Origin: Clostridiales bacterium | Lineage (GTDB): Bacteria; Bacillota; Clostridia; Oscillospirales; Acutalibacteraceae | Assembly (NCBI GenBank): GCA_012728445.1 | Contig: JAAYFA010000357.1 | Location: forward strand, 1-5,598 | Length of the DNA stretch: 5,598 nucleotides | Reading direction: 5' to 3' | Shown: piece after piece, positions 1-5,279 of the stretch | How the letters are laid out: each line of letters begins with the position of its first letter | Numbering within the stretch: position 1 is the first letter of the stretch | The notes under the pieces: model-generated | Told to the model about the DNA's origin: nothing | Database searches by the model: none | What the model saw: the letters and a program-made list of their open reading frames with translations, nothing else | Program-made: the position numbers and the translations under genes

Positions 1-2
1 AG

Positions 3-857
3 CAAACACCGATCGTTTTTGACCCGAACGCCAATACCATGCGTTTCGTTCCGGACAATCAGGGCGCGAACGAAATCTGGTTGGTCAACGCAGGTATTCA
101 CCCGACCGGCTACCCGCAATCAAGCACAGAAGCTTCCTCTGAGTTCCCTTATGCGATTGTGAAATACGCCAAGGAACTTGCCGGTGCGGATGTCGCCTTC
201 TACCAAGGCGCGCAGAACGAAATTACCAAGGACGGCAGCACAGTCGATGTGCCCGAAGGCGCCACGAACTTTGAGCATATTCAGGCGTACGGCAAACAGA
301 TTGTGGAGCGCATCATTGCCTCGAGCAACGATATTGAAGTAGAACCCTGCCTCAACGTTACCCATGCGGAAATATTTATGCCGATTGAAAACCCAATCCT
401 TATGGCTGCGGCCAAGCTTAATATCATCAACAACCTCTGTGTCAACACAACCGGCAAACTGGAAGATGCCCTGTTGGTGACTGAAATCGGCTATGCCGAG
501 TTCGGCTCCAAGTTCGCCATCGCCATGGTACCCGGGGAAATGACACCCGAACTTGCCTGGGGCGGCGCGAAAACCGCGGCCGAATCCTGGACCGGTAAAA
601 ATTGGAACTACCCGTCGATGGAAGAGCTTGTAGGTAGGAAACTCATTGTGTTCGGTCTTACAAACGACCAAATCGGTTACATAATGCCCGACAATGATGT
701 GGCAGGCACCCTAACGGACGCCTTGGGCGGCATGTTTGGCACGGACCCCTTTGGCGAAAAAAACAAGCATTATTCGGAAATGCTCACCGTAAACCGCAAA
801 GTCGGTCCCTACCTCATGCAGTACTTCATTGCCATGCTGGAAGATTTTAGAAATTAA
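3..857 (+). CDS. Neutral/alkaline ceramidase-like hydrolase, C-terminal part (5' end outside window)
   Basis: The reading frame is open to the left edge (first full codon at 3), so the Met codon at 39 is internal and the true start is missing; 284 residues are visible. Residues are counted from that Met. The fold signature is that of the neutral/alkaline non-lysosomal ceramidase N-terminal domain: a strand ending in NAGIHP (18-22), an EFPYAIVKYAKEL helix (35-47), the AFYQGAQNE segment (53-61), VPGEMTPELAWGG (164-176) and GLTNDQIGYIMP (206-217). In characterised neutral ceramidases the equivalent His, Glu and Tyr bind zinc; H21, E167 and Y214 are the likely counterparts. The segment that normally holds the nucleophile (GDVSPN) reads QNEITK here, so Asp, Ser and Pro are all changed and the substrate is uncertain. 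The family cleaves the amide bond of ceramide and is usually secreted; any signal peptide would be off the left edge. A terminator follows directly. The family call is fairly secure, the activity is not. Confidence 0.78.
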   Translation, partial: QTPIVFDPNANTMRFVPDNQGANEIWLVNAGIHPTGYPQSSTEASSEFPYAIVKYAKELAGADVAFYQGAQNEITKDGSTVDVPEGATNFEHIQAYGKQIVERIIASSNDIEVEPCLNVTHAEIFMPIENPILMAAAKLNIINNLCVNTTGKLEDALLVTEIGYAEFGSKFAIAMVPGEMTPELAWGGAKTAAESWTGKNWNYPSMEELVGRKLIVFGLTNDQIGYIMPDNDVAGTLTDALGGMFGTDPFGEKNKHYSEMLTVNRKVGPYLMQYFIAMLEDFRN

Positions 858-862
858 CAAAT

Positions 863-904
863 AAAAACAGGCCGTTCATTTCATTATTCGCGGCCTGTTT
901 TTTT
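863..904 (+). terminator. Rho-independent terminator of the ceramidase-like gene
   Basis: A 12-bp perfect stem (863-874 with 891-902, core ACAGGCCG/CGGCCTGT) encloses a 16-nt loop and runs into seven T (898-904). The A-rich 5' flank pairs with part of the T-run, so the hairpin may also work for - strand transcripts. It begins six bases after the stop codon at 857. Confidence 0.92.
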
Positions 905-940
905 GTTATGAATTGCGAAATGTGAAAGGAAATGATTTAG

Positions 941-1861
941 ATGTTAGATTTTCTAGCACCCCGGCAAGCCAAAGCCCTTAAAAAAATGTTTACCTTGTTT
1001 TTTACTTACAAGGGTACCGCAACCAAGCCCATCTTGCGCTTTGTTGCCATTGTAACCGCTATTGTTCAGCTGTTTTTTTTGGTTGTTTCCGACACGCCGG
1101 TGACGCCTTTCGGCCCGGCGCTGGACCTGGACAAGTTTGAACTCGTCTGGGCGGATGAGTTCGACGGGGATTCGGTTGACCGGAGCAATTGGAGTGGGCA
1201 CTACACATACGGCGAGAGTGCGTCTGTGCGCCGGGGCGGCTACTTTCAGCAGGATATGGCTTTCGTCAGTGACGGCAATCTGATTATCCGCACCGATTAT
1301 AGAGAAGACGGTCTTGGTGGCGGCGGTCCCGGCTACTACTCCTACGGAATGGATACAGGAAGCCATTACGAGCAACTGTACGGCTATTTTGAGTGCCGTT
1401 GCATCCTGCCCAAGGGCGTTGATTTATGGGCCGCTTTTTGGATGATTAATGATGGAACGTTCAATGAGGACGGCAGCGGCGAAGACGGAGCGGAAATCGA
1501 TATTTTCGAAAGCCCGAACTGGGGCAAAAAGAAAATTCAGGACAGCGTTACCCACACCATCCATTTTGACGGATACGGCGATGCCCACCAATCGGAACAT
1601 CAAGGGGCTTTTTATGTCAACAACCCTTATGAGGAGTACAATACTTACGGTCTTGAATGGAACAAGGACGAGTACATCTTTTACATCAACGGTATTGAGT
1701 CGGCAAGGACAAGCTTTGGCGTATCGCAAAATCCCGAAATTATGATTCTTTCCGTTGAGGTCAACGGCGAAAACGCCGTCCCGTCGGAAGCCATTCAAAA
1801 TAACACCACCTACCCCGCCGATTATGTAGTGGATTATGTGAGGGCTTACCAATACAAGTAG
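941..1861 (+). CDS. Membrane-anchored glycoside hydrolase family 16 (laminarinase-like beta-glucanase)
   Basis: 306 residues. The start at 941 follows AAAGGA (925-930) at a 10-nt spacing; the next Met (residue 16) has no ribosome binding site. A basic 30-residue N-terminus leads into one hydrophobic segment (31-50) with no clear signal peptidase site or lipobox, suggesting a signal anchor with the enzyme outside the cell. The GH16 domain covers about 66-306: ELVWADEFDG (67-76), YGYFECRCILPKG (147-159), LWAAFWMIN (162-170), the catalytic motif EIDIFE (185-190), HTIHFDGYG (205-213), YGLEWNKDEYIFYING (236-251) and the closing VDYVRAYQ (297-304). E185 is the expected nucleophile, D187 the assisting residue and E190 the acid/base. 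The ExDxxE spacing is the beta-bulge type of laminarinases, agarases and carrageenases; lichenases have ExDxE. Beta-1,3-glucan cleavage is the likeliest activity, but the exact polymer cannot be read from sequence. No carbohydrate-binding module is present and no separate promoter is obvious. The stop codon TAG lies inside a dispersed repeat. Confidence 0.93.
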   Translation: MLDFLAPRQAKALKKMFTLFFTYKGTATKPILRFVAIVTAIVQLFFLVVSDTPVTPFGPALDLDKFELVWADEFDGDSVDRSNWSGHYTYGESASVRRGGYFQQDMAFVSDGNLIIRTDYREDGLGGGGPGYYSYGMDTGSHYEQLYGYFECRCILPKGVDLWAAFWMINDGTFNEDGSGEDGAEIDIFESPNWGKKKIQDSVTHTIHFDGYGDAHQSEHQGAFYVNNPYEEYNTYGLEWNKDEYIFYINGIESARTSFGVSQNPEIMILSVEVNGENAVPSEAIQNNTTYPADYVVDYVRAYQYK

Positions 1862-1884
1862 GGGACGGCGTCCTCGACGTCCCG
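1858..1884 (+). repeat. GC-rich hairpin repeat, copy A
   Basis: This 27-base unit is identical to 5429-5455. It starts GTAGGGGACG and ends CGACGTCCCG; the ends GGGACG/CGTCCC pair to form a hairpin, and an alternative inner hairpin GGACG-G-CGTCC is possible. It overlaps the stop codon of the GH16 gene (TAG at 1859-1861). The pattern resembles short REP-like elements of Clostridia; that family link is from memory, while the repeat itself is seen directly. Confidence 0.85.
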
Positions 1885-1889
1885 AAAAA

Positions 1890-1915
1890 GGGGATGGGCT
1901 TTCCGTCCCGAAAAA
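1890..1915 (+). repeat. Degenerate tandem copy of the hairpin repeat, copy B
   Basis: It follows copy A directly and shares CGTCCCGAAAAAGG (1878-1891 and 1904-1917, 26 bases apart). Its middle differs, yet GGGATGG and CCGTCCC still pair over seven positions with one G-T wobble around a short loop, so the fold is kept although the sequence is not. Confidence 0.6.
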
Positions 1916-1967
1916 GGACCGTGTTATTTGATGCGGTGATGCGTGGAAATGCGGGCGTAATTCACCC

Positions 1968-1987
1968 CCGCGGGGGCGCGGTTTTTT
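1968..1987 (+). terminator. Possible terminator downstream of the GH16 gene
   Basis: CCGCG (1968-1972) pairs with CGCGG (1977-1981) around GGGG, followed by six T (1982-1987). The stem is short but all G-C. It is the only hairpin plus T-run read in the GH16 direction before the convergent gene. The 5' arm can instead pair with GCGGG at 1951-1955, so the fold is ambiguous. Confidence 0.5.
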
Positions 1988-2003
1988 GAGAACCGTTAAT
2001 TAA

Positions 2004-2032
2004 CCGCGGACGCGCAATGCGCGCCTCTACAA
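2004..2032 (-). repeat. Inverted diverged copy of the hairpin repeat, copy C
   Basis: On the - strand it begins TTGTAGAGGCGCG and ends CGCGTCCGCGG. This matches both ends of the copy at 5427-5458 (TTGTAGGGG at the start, CGTCCCGCG at the end) with a different centre. CGCGC (2011-2015) and GCGCG (2019-2023) form a hairpin with a three-base loop. Membership is inferred from the conserved ends. Confidence 0.5.
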
Positions 2033-2081
2033 CGAGGGGAGTAACACATGGTGTCCGATCGAAACTTCAAAAATTAAACAC

Positions 2082-2113
2082 AAAAAAACGCTCCGGATCA
2101 CTCCGGAGCGTTT
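2082..2113 (-). terminator. Rho-independent terminator of the zinc-ribbon gene
   Basis: An 11-bp perfect stem, AAACGCTCCGG (2086-2096) with CCGGAGCGTTT (2103-2113), encloses a six-base loop. Read on the - strand it ends in seven T (2088-2082). It lies 28 bases beyond the stop of the - strand gene at 2141. Confidence 0.93.
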
Positions 2114-2140
2114 CATTCGCACAATTAACTGATTAACAGC

Positions 2141-2419
2141 TTATGCATTTTCCTTTGACTTTGCAAAGCATTCGCTGCAAAGTACAGGACGGTCTTCTCT
2201 GGGCTTGAAAGGAACTCTTGCTTCCGCGCCGCATTCAGAGCAGATTGTAGTGAACATTTCGCGTTCGCCACGGGCACCGTTTTTGCGTGCATTGCGACAT
2301 TCTTTGCAACGTTGGGGCTCATTCTCGAAACCCTTTTCTGCATAGAATTCTTGCTCGCCTGCTGTAAAAGTGAATTCACTGTCACAGTCTTTGCATTGGA
2401 GTGTTTTGTCTTCGAACAT
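2141..2419 (-). CDS. Small zinc-ribbon protein with two four-cysteine units (CxxC-x17-CxxC type)
   Basis: 92 residues. The chosen ATG (2417-2419) has GAGGT six bases upstream; a longer frame to 2485 has an N-terminus unlike the family. Two metal-binding units are visible: C9-x2-C12-x25-C38-x2-C41, in the form MFEDKTLQCKDC...FTAGEQEFY...PQRCKECR typical of the clostridial probable zinc-ribbon domain, and C60-x2-C63-x17-C81-x2-C84, which fits the CxxC-x17-CxxC motif exactly. All eight cysteines are present, so two zinc ions are expected. The protein is cytosolic, with no signal or membrane segment. The function of this family is not established; nucleic-acid or protein binding is only a guess. 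It lies 131 bases downstream of the sigma factor on the same strand with no convincing promoter of its own, so the two may share a transcript, and it ends at a strong terminator. Confidence 0.92.
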   Translation of the reverse strand: MFEDKTLQCKDCDSEFTFTAGEQEFYAEKGFENEPQRCKECRNARKNGARGEREMFTTICSECGAEARVPFKPREDRPVLCSECFAKSKENA

Positions 2420-2425
2420 TTTTTT

Positions 2426-2430
2426 ACCTC
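2426..2430 (-). promoter_or_regulatory. Ribosome binding site that fixes the zinc-ribbon start
   Basis: GAGGT on the - strand, six bases before the ATG at 2419; it supports the 92-residue start over the longer frame beginning at 2485. Confidence 0.7.
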
Positions 2431-2527
2431 GCTTGAAAAAATATTTGCCCTTGTGCGGAATTGCACCGCCATCTTTGTTGAACAACGCTCTGCTTTAAGC
2501 TACGTGGGCATATATTGGGTGTATAGG

Positions 2528-2544
2528 CACGACCATTGGCCGTG
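2528..2544 (-). other. Stem-loop between the sigma factor and zinc-ribbon genes
   Basis: CACGGCC and GGTCGTG on the - strand pair over seven positions (one wobble) around a three-base loop, seven bases after the sigma factor stop. No U-run follows, so it is more likely a processing or stabilising structure, or chance, than a terminator. Confidence 0.4.
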
Positions 2545-2550
2545 TGCGGA

Positions 2551-3126
2551 CTATGTCTCGGTTGACTTCAGCTTTTTCTTTGCCCTTTGCAAGGCGTTAT
2601 CAACCGCTTTGACCGTTGTGTGCAGGATTTCTGCCGTTTGTTCGTAGCTCTTGCCGGCAAGCCGCTGCTGAAAAACTGCTCTTTCAAAAGTTGAGAGCTT
2701 AACGTTTAGAATGCTGAGCAGGCGTACAGTTTCCTCCTGCGCAGATAATATATCTTGCGGGTCGGATTGCGAGTCTTGCAAATCGGACCCATCTTCACTA
2801 AAAGGGATGCTGAAATTCAGGGGCATATTTTTTTTGTTCAGCTGTGAACGCACCGCCGAAATAATCCGGTTATTGATGCAGGTTGCGGCGTATGTGCGGA
2901 AGGAGGCTTCGCCCTCGGTCTTGTAACTGTATACTGCGCTCAAAAAACCTAACATGCCTTCTTGCGTTAAATCCTCAGCCTCAAGATTTTTGCCTGTAAA
3001 GGCTGCCGCTCTTGCTTTAACCAGCGGGACGATTCCTGAGATAAGCTTTGCCATCGCTTTGTTGTCACCCTTGCAAGCAAGCAGAACAAGTTCGTCGTCG
3101 GTCCGGGACTTTTCCGGGTCGCTCAT
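2551..3126 (-). CDS. RNA polymerase sigma factor, sigma-70 family, SigH-like
   Basis: 191 residues. The ATG at 3126 has GAGGTG (3138-3133) six bases upstream; a GTG at 3135 lies inside that ribosome binding site and is rejected. Sigma region 2 spans about 8-95: RTDDELVLLACKGDNKAM, then EDLTQEGMLGFLSAVYSYKTE (51-71) and ASFRTYAATCINNRIISAVR (74-93), the core-binding and -10-recognition helices. An acidic Ser/Asp-rich linker (about 110-130) leads to region 4 (about 144-186), where LSTFERAVFQQRLAGKSYEQTAEILHTTVKAVDNALQRAKKKL includes a helix-turn-helix for -35 recognition. Layout and the QEGM...SFR..A..CI..RII pattern resemble SigH of sporulating Firmicutes, but the protein is a little short and the genuine sigH neighbourhood (rRNA methyltransferase rlmB, ribosomal protein genes) is absent, so a paralogue is likelier. 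It has a strong promoter of its own and probably co-transcribes the zinc-ribbon gene downstream. Confidence 0.92.
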   Translation of the reverse strand: MSDPEKSRTDDELVLLACKGDNKAMAKLISGIVPLVKARAAAFTGKNLEAEDLTQEGMLGFLSAVYSYKTEGEASFRTYAATCINNRIISAVRSQLNKKNMPLNFSIPFSEDGSDLQDSQSDPQDILSAQEETVRLLSILNVKLSTFERAVFQQRLAGKSYEQTAEILHTTVKAVDNALQRAKKKLKSTET

Positions 3127-3132
3127 AGGGGG

Positions 3133-3138
3133 CACCTC
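3133..3138 (-). promoter_or_regulatory. Ribosome binding site that fixes the sigma factor start
   Basis: GAGGTG on the - strand with six bases (CCCCCT) before the ATG at 3126. It overlaps the alternative GTG start at 3135, which it argues against. Confidence 0.75.
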
Positions 3139-3163
3139 ACTGGATAAACATTTGCACGAATCA

Positions 3164-3192
3164 ATAATAGTCTACAAACCCATATTTGTCAA
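3164..3192 (-). promoter_or_regulatory. Sigma-A type promoter of the sigma factor gene
   Basis: On the - strand, TTGACA (3192-3187) and TATTAT (3169-3164) are separated by exactly 17 bases. The predicted transcript starts near 3157, giving a leader of about 30 bases. AT-rich DNA lies upstream of the -35 box. Confidence 0.85.
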
Positions 3193-3205
3193 GGAAAAGT
3201 GCAAT

Positions 3206-3223
3206 AAATTTAAATTTAAATTT
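3206..3223. promoter_or_regulatory. 18-bp AAATTT x3 palindrome upstream of the sigma factor promoter
   Basis: Three tandem AAATTT units form a perfect 18-bp palindrome 13 bases upstream of the -35 box. Position and composition fit an UP element; the symmetry would also suit a dimeric regulator. Confidence 0.5.
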
Positions 3224-3322
3224 GAATTATTGTGGTTATAAAAACATAAGACCATACATATAGTGTTTTTTAATAATATTTAAGCGAACTCAATTGCCCC
3301 CGTTTGGGCGAATGACGAAGGG

Positions 3323-4192
3323 CTACCCCGTCGGCGTCTTCCAGTTTCTACGTATATTATATTCCCTATCGTGTTCCTTAAAGGTTGTGGAGTAGTAATA
3401 GTTCCGCCCCGCATAGGTGAAAAAATAATAATAGGCTTGGCCATCGGTTTCGGCGAGCGTCGCCGGGTACAGCGCCGCATCAATCGAAGTTTTGCCGGGA
3501 TTACAAATGGGACCTGCCGGAAGTCCTTTGCGCACATAGGTGTTATAAAACGCATCATATTTTTCCCGTGCACCGGGAATAGCCGCCTCGCCTTCATCAT
3601 CATTCTCCAGTTTATCAAGATATTTATAACTGGCATCGAGTTGCAGGCGTGGCAAGTCCTTGCTGCCCAAGCGGTTATAGATGACTGATGCCACCTTCGG
3701 GTCTTCTTTTTTAAGCCCGGCCTCTTCCTGAATAAGCGATGCAATGGTGAGTATCTCATCCATTGTATAGCCGAGCTCCGCCGCGCGTGTGTAATCGCTG
3801 TCTGTCAACTTCGTTTTCATATTGCTTAAAAATTTGCCAAGTGCTTTCTGTGGTGTATCGCCCGTGTAAAACTCATACGTGTCCGGGAAGACATAACCCT
3901 CCAGTAAAACCGGCCTTTGGTCCGCGTTGGTGATAGCCGCGGCAAAAGCATTGTCCGCCGCCGGCGCATTCACGGCAGCTATAAAGTCATCGCTCGAACA
4001 AACGCCTTTTTCCTCCAGCAGTTGCGCAATCTTATATACGGTGAACCCCTCCGGCACAGTCACGCGCACCGTCGGGCGTGCGGTCACCGTTTCCTTGGGC
4101 GCAGTGATTTTATCCAAAGTGCCGCACCCGGCAAGAGACAGTACGCAAAGCGCAACGGTCAAAGCGGCAAGTATTTTCGATTTTATTTTCAT
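3323..4192 (-). CDS. mltG: Endolytic murein transglycosylase, MltG/YceG-like lipoprotein
   Basis: 289 residues. The ATG at 4192 has GGAGG (4205-4201) eight bases upstream; longer in-frame starts, including the Met at 4207 that overlaps this site, would bury the signal peptide. MKIKSKILAALTVALCVLSLAGC is a lipoprotein signal with lipobox LAGC and C23 as the lipidated residue. A short linker leads to the LysM-like part of MltG (about 42-75, VRVTVPEGFTVYKIAQLLEEKGV), then LEGYVFPDTYEFY (97-109), the catalytic block IASLIQEEAGLKKEDPKVASVIYNRL (150-175) with the active glutamate in QEEAG (E156 or E157), YNTYVRKGLPAGPICNPGKTSIDAALYPA (216-244) and the closing YYYFF...YYYSTTFKEH (254-274). MltG cuts nascent glycan strands at the outer face of the membrane, setting strand length during wall synthesis. 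Family members usually have an N-terminal membrane helix and 330-380 residues; this one is shorter and lipid-anchored. It is transcribed divergently from the CofE-like gene, and no clear terminator follows it. Confidence 0.92.
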   Translation of the reverse strand: MKIKSKILAALTVALCVLSLAGCGTLDKITAPKETVTARPTVRVTVPEGFTVYKIAQLLEEKGVCSSDDFIAAVNAPAADNAFAAAITNADQRPVLLEGYVFPDTYEFYTGDTPQKALGKFLSNMKTKLTDSDYTRAAELGYTMDEILTIASLIQEEAGLKKEDPKVASVIYNRLGSKDLPRLQLDASYKYLDKLENDDEGEAAIPGAREKYDAFYNTYVRKGLPAGPICNPGKTSIDAALYPATLAETDGQAYYYFFTYAGRNYYYSTTFKEHDREYNIRRNWKTPTG

Positions 4193-4200
4193 GCGGGTTG

Positions 4201-4205
4201 CCTCC
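4201..4205 (-). promoter_or_regulatory. Ribosome binding site that fixes the mltG start
   Basis: GGAGG on the - strand, eight bases before the ATG at 4192. It places the start directly before the lipoprotein signal peptide. Confidence 0.85.
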
Positions 4206-4223
4206 ATGTAAACTGTTTTCAAT

Positions 4224-4252
4224 ATTATAAGTGATTTATCATCGTCAAGCAA
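4224..4252 (-). promoter_or_regulatory. Promoter of mltG
   Basis: A perfect -10 box TATAAT (4229-4224) lies 17 bases from TTGCTT (4252-4247). A better -35 hexamer, TTGACG (4248-4243), overlaps it but gives only a 13-base spacer. The transcript would start near 4217, leaving a leader of about 25 bases. Confidence 0.65.
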
Positions 4253-4296
4253 CAAAAATATAAAAATCGATCTCCGTGTCGGCACAGGGCGAACGC

Positions 4297-4325
4297 TTGC
4301 AAAATCCGAAACGGTGGAGTAATAT
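4297..4325 (+). promoter_or_regulatory. Possible promoter of the CofE-like gene
   Basis: TTGCAA (4297-4302) and TAATAT (4320-4325) are 17 bases apart, each matching consensus at four of six positions. It sits about 40 bases before the start codon and diverges from the mltG promoter. Confidence 0.45.
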
Positions 4326-4363
4326 ATTACATACTTTATTTTTATGAAAGGAGAATCTCCCAA

Positions 4364-5065
4364 ATGGATATGAATTCTCTGTTGCCCAATGAAGGGAAGC
4401 AGCTCGAAATAGCCACCCCGTTCGGAAAATATCAGCGCTTTCCAATTAAAACCCACGTGATTATGAATGGGGACAGCCTGACGGATTTGATGGATAAATA
4501 TGTCAAACCATGGCTCCAAAAAGACGACATGATTTTTATCAGCGAAAAAATAGTGGCCATCAGCCAGGGCAGAGCGTTTGATATTGACGACATACACCCA
4601 ACGCCTTTGGCAAAATTCCTGTGTAAATTTGTCCAAAAAACTTCATACGGCATCGGCCTGGGTAGCCCGCATACCATGCAGCTTGCCATTGAGGATATCG
4701 GCAAACCAAAAATACTGTTTGCTGCGTTCTGTTCCGCTGTCACAAAACCCTTTGGTAAACGCGGTGTTTTTTACAATATTGTCGGCGTCAAAGGCAGGGC
4801 AATCGATGGGCCCTGTGACTACACGCTGCCGCCGTACAACCACTACGCCAAATTGGCGCCCAAGGACCCGGACAATGCGGCGAAAATACTGCAGGACTAT
4901 ACGGGGCATGCTGTCGTTATCATCGACGCCAACGATATCGGTAGCAATATTCTTGGCATCTCCGACAAAACTATTGACCAAGAGCTGTGCAACGCTATTT
5001 TCGGGGACAATCCCCTCGGCCAGGGTTCACAGCAGACACCGATTGCCATAGTAAGAAAGGCTTAA
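4364..5065 (+). CDS. F420-0:gamma-glutamyl ligase (CofE)-like protein
   Basis: 233 residues. The start at 4364 has AAAGGAG (4347-4353) ten bases upstream, inside the inverted repeat GGAGA-A-TCTCC (4350-4360). The N-terminal half follows the CofE fold: FPIKTHVIMNGDSLTDLMDKYV (26-47), KDDMIFISEKIVAISQGR (53-70, matching the family's 'GD.v.i..K..S..EGR' block) and PLAKFLCKFV. The C-terminal half has YNIVGVKGRAIDGPCDYTLPPYN (137-159), HAVVIIDANDIGSNILG (182-198) and FGDNPLGQGSQQTPIAIVRK (213-232). CofE adds glutamate to coenzyme F420-0 using GTP and divalent metal. F420 is uncommon in Clostridia and nothing else here belongs to that pathway, so the real substrate may be a different acid or peptide. 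The family assignment is by pattern memory and reasonably secure; the activity is unknown. No signal or membrane segment is seen, so it should be cytosolic. Confidence 0.78.
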   Translation: MDMNSLLPNEGKQLEIATPFGKYQRFPIKTHVIMNGDSLTDLMDKYVKPWLQKDDMIFISEKIVAISQGRAFDIDDIHPTPLAKFLCKFVQKTSYGIGLGSPHTMQLAIEDIGKPKILFAAFCSAVTKPFGKRGVFYNIVGVKGRAIDGPCDYTLPPYNHYAKLAPKDPDNAAKILQDYTGHAVVIIDANDIGSNILGISDKTIDQELCNAIFGDNPLGQGSQQTPIAIVRKA

Positions 5066-5138
5066 TTCGTTGTCAGTTATCAGCAAGTATGCGGACCAAA
5101 AAGGAATTAACGAACAATTTATTGGATTATAATCTTGT

Positions 5139-5178
5139 GCCGGTGTTTTATGCGGGTTTGGTCGCTTGAAACACCGGC
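5139..5178 (+). terminator. Probable terminator of the CofE-like gene
   Basis: A ten-base perfect stem, GCCGGTGTTT (5139-5148) with AAACACCGGC (5169-5178), encloses a 20-base loop that can form a small inner GCG/CGC stem. A T-rich but interrupted tract follows (5181-5194). It lies 73 bases after the stop codon. Confidence 0.6.
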
Positions 5179-5204
5179 TCTGTGTTTGTGTTTTCCACCA
5201 CACT

Positions 5205-5279
5205 TTCTTCGGGGTTTAATGCGGCGGTAAGGGCATCTCTTCCGAGGCTGCAAATCGGACCGGCCGGCAGGTAAAGCAT
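5205..5279 (-). pseudogene. Relic of a second MltG C-terminal region
   Basis: Read on the - strand from 5270, the codons give LPAGPICSLGRDALTAALNP, matching residues 224-243 of the intact MltG in this window (LPAGPICNPGKTSIDAALYP) at 12 of 20 positions, including the family signature LPAGPIC. An in-frame ATG at 5279 would give a 43-residue peptide ending at 5148 inside the terminator hairpin, but no ribosome binding site precedes it and an in-frame stop lies just upstream. The catalytic glutamate region and the YYF...EH ending of MltG are both absent. It is best read as the remains of a duplicated or neighbouring mltG; a small functional peptide is possible but unsupported. Confidence 0.6.

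Noticed and set aside
120..671. A 183-codon - strand frame opposite the ceramidase-like gene
   Set aside because: It is the mirror of a well-supported coding region, with no ribosome binding site and no family-like sequence.
2032..2040. ACGAGGGGA shared between 2032-2040 and 5403-5411 near repeat copies
   Set aside because: Only nine bases, in different orientation relative to the repeat; likely chance, though it could be a worn flank of the element.
3127..3135. GTG at 3135 as the start of the sigma factor
   Set aside because: It lies inside the GAGGTG ribosome binding site that serves the ATG at 3126.
4350..4360. GGAGAATCTCC around the ribosome binding site of the CofE-like gene as a translation-control hairpin
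   Set aside because: The one-base centre cannot close a loop; only about three base pairs could form, too weak to act as a switch.
4193..4636. A longer N-terminus for MltG, up to 437 residues
   Set aside because: It would place the lipoprotein signal in the middle of the protein, overlap the divergent CofE-like gene and its promoter region, and ignore the GGAGG before 4192.
5089..5169. A 26-codon + strand frame starting ATGCGGACC after the CofE-like gene
   Set aside because: No ribosome binding site, no recognisable sequence, and it runs through the terminator hairpin; it looks like chance.
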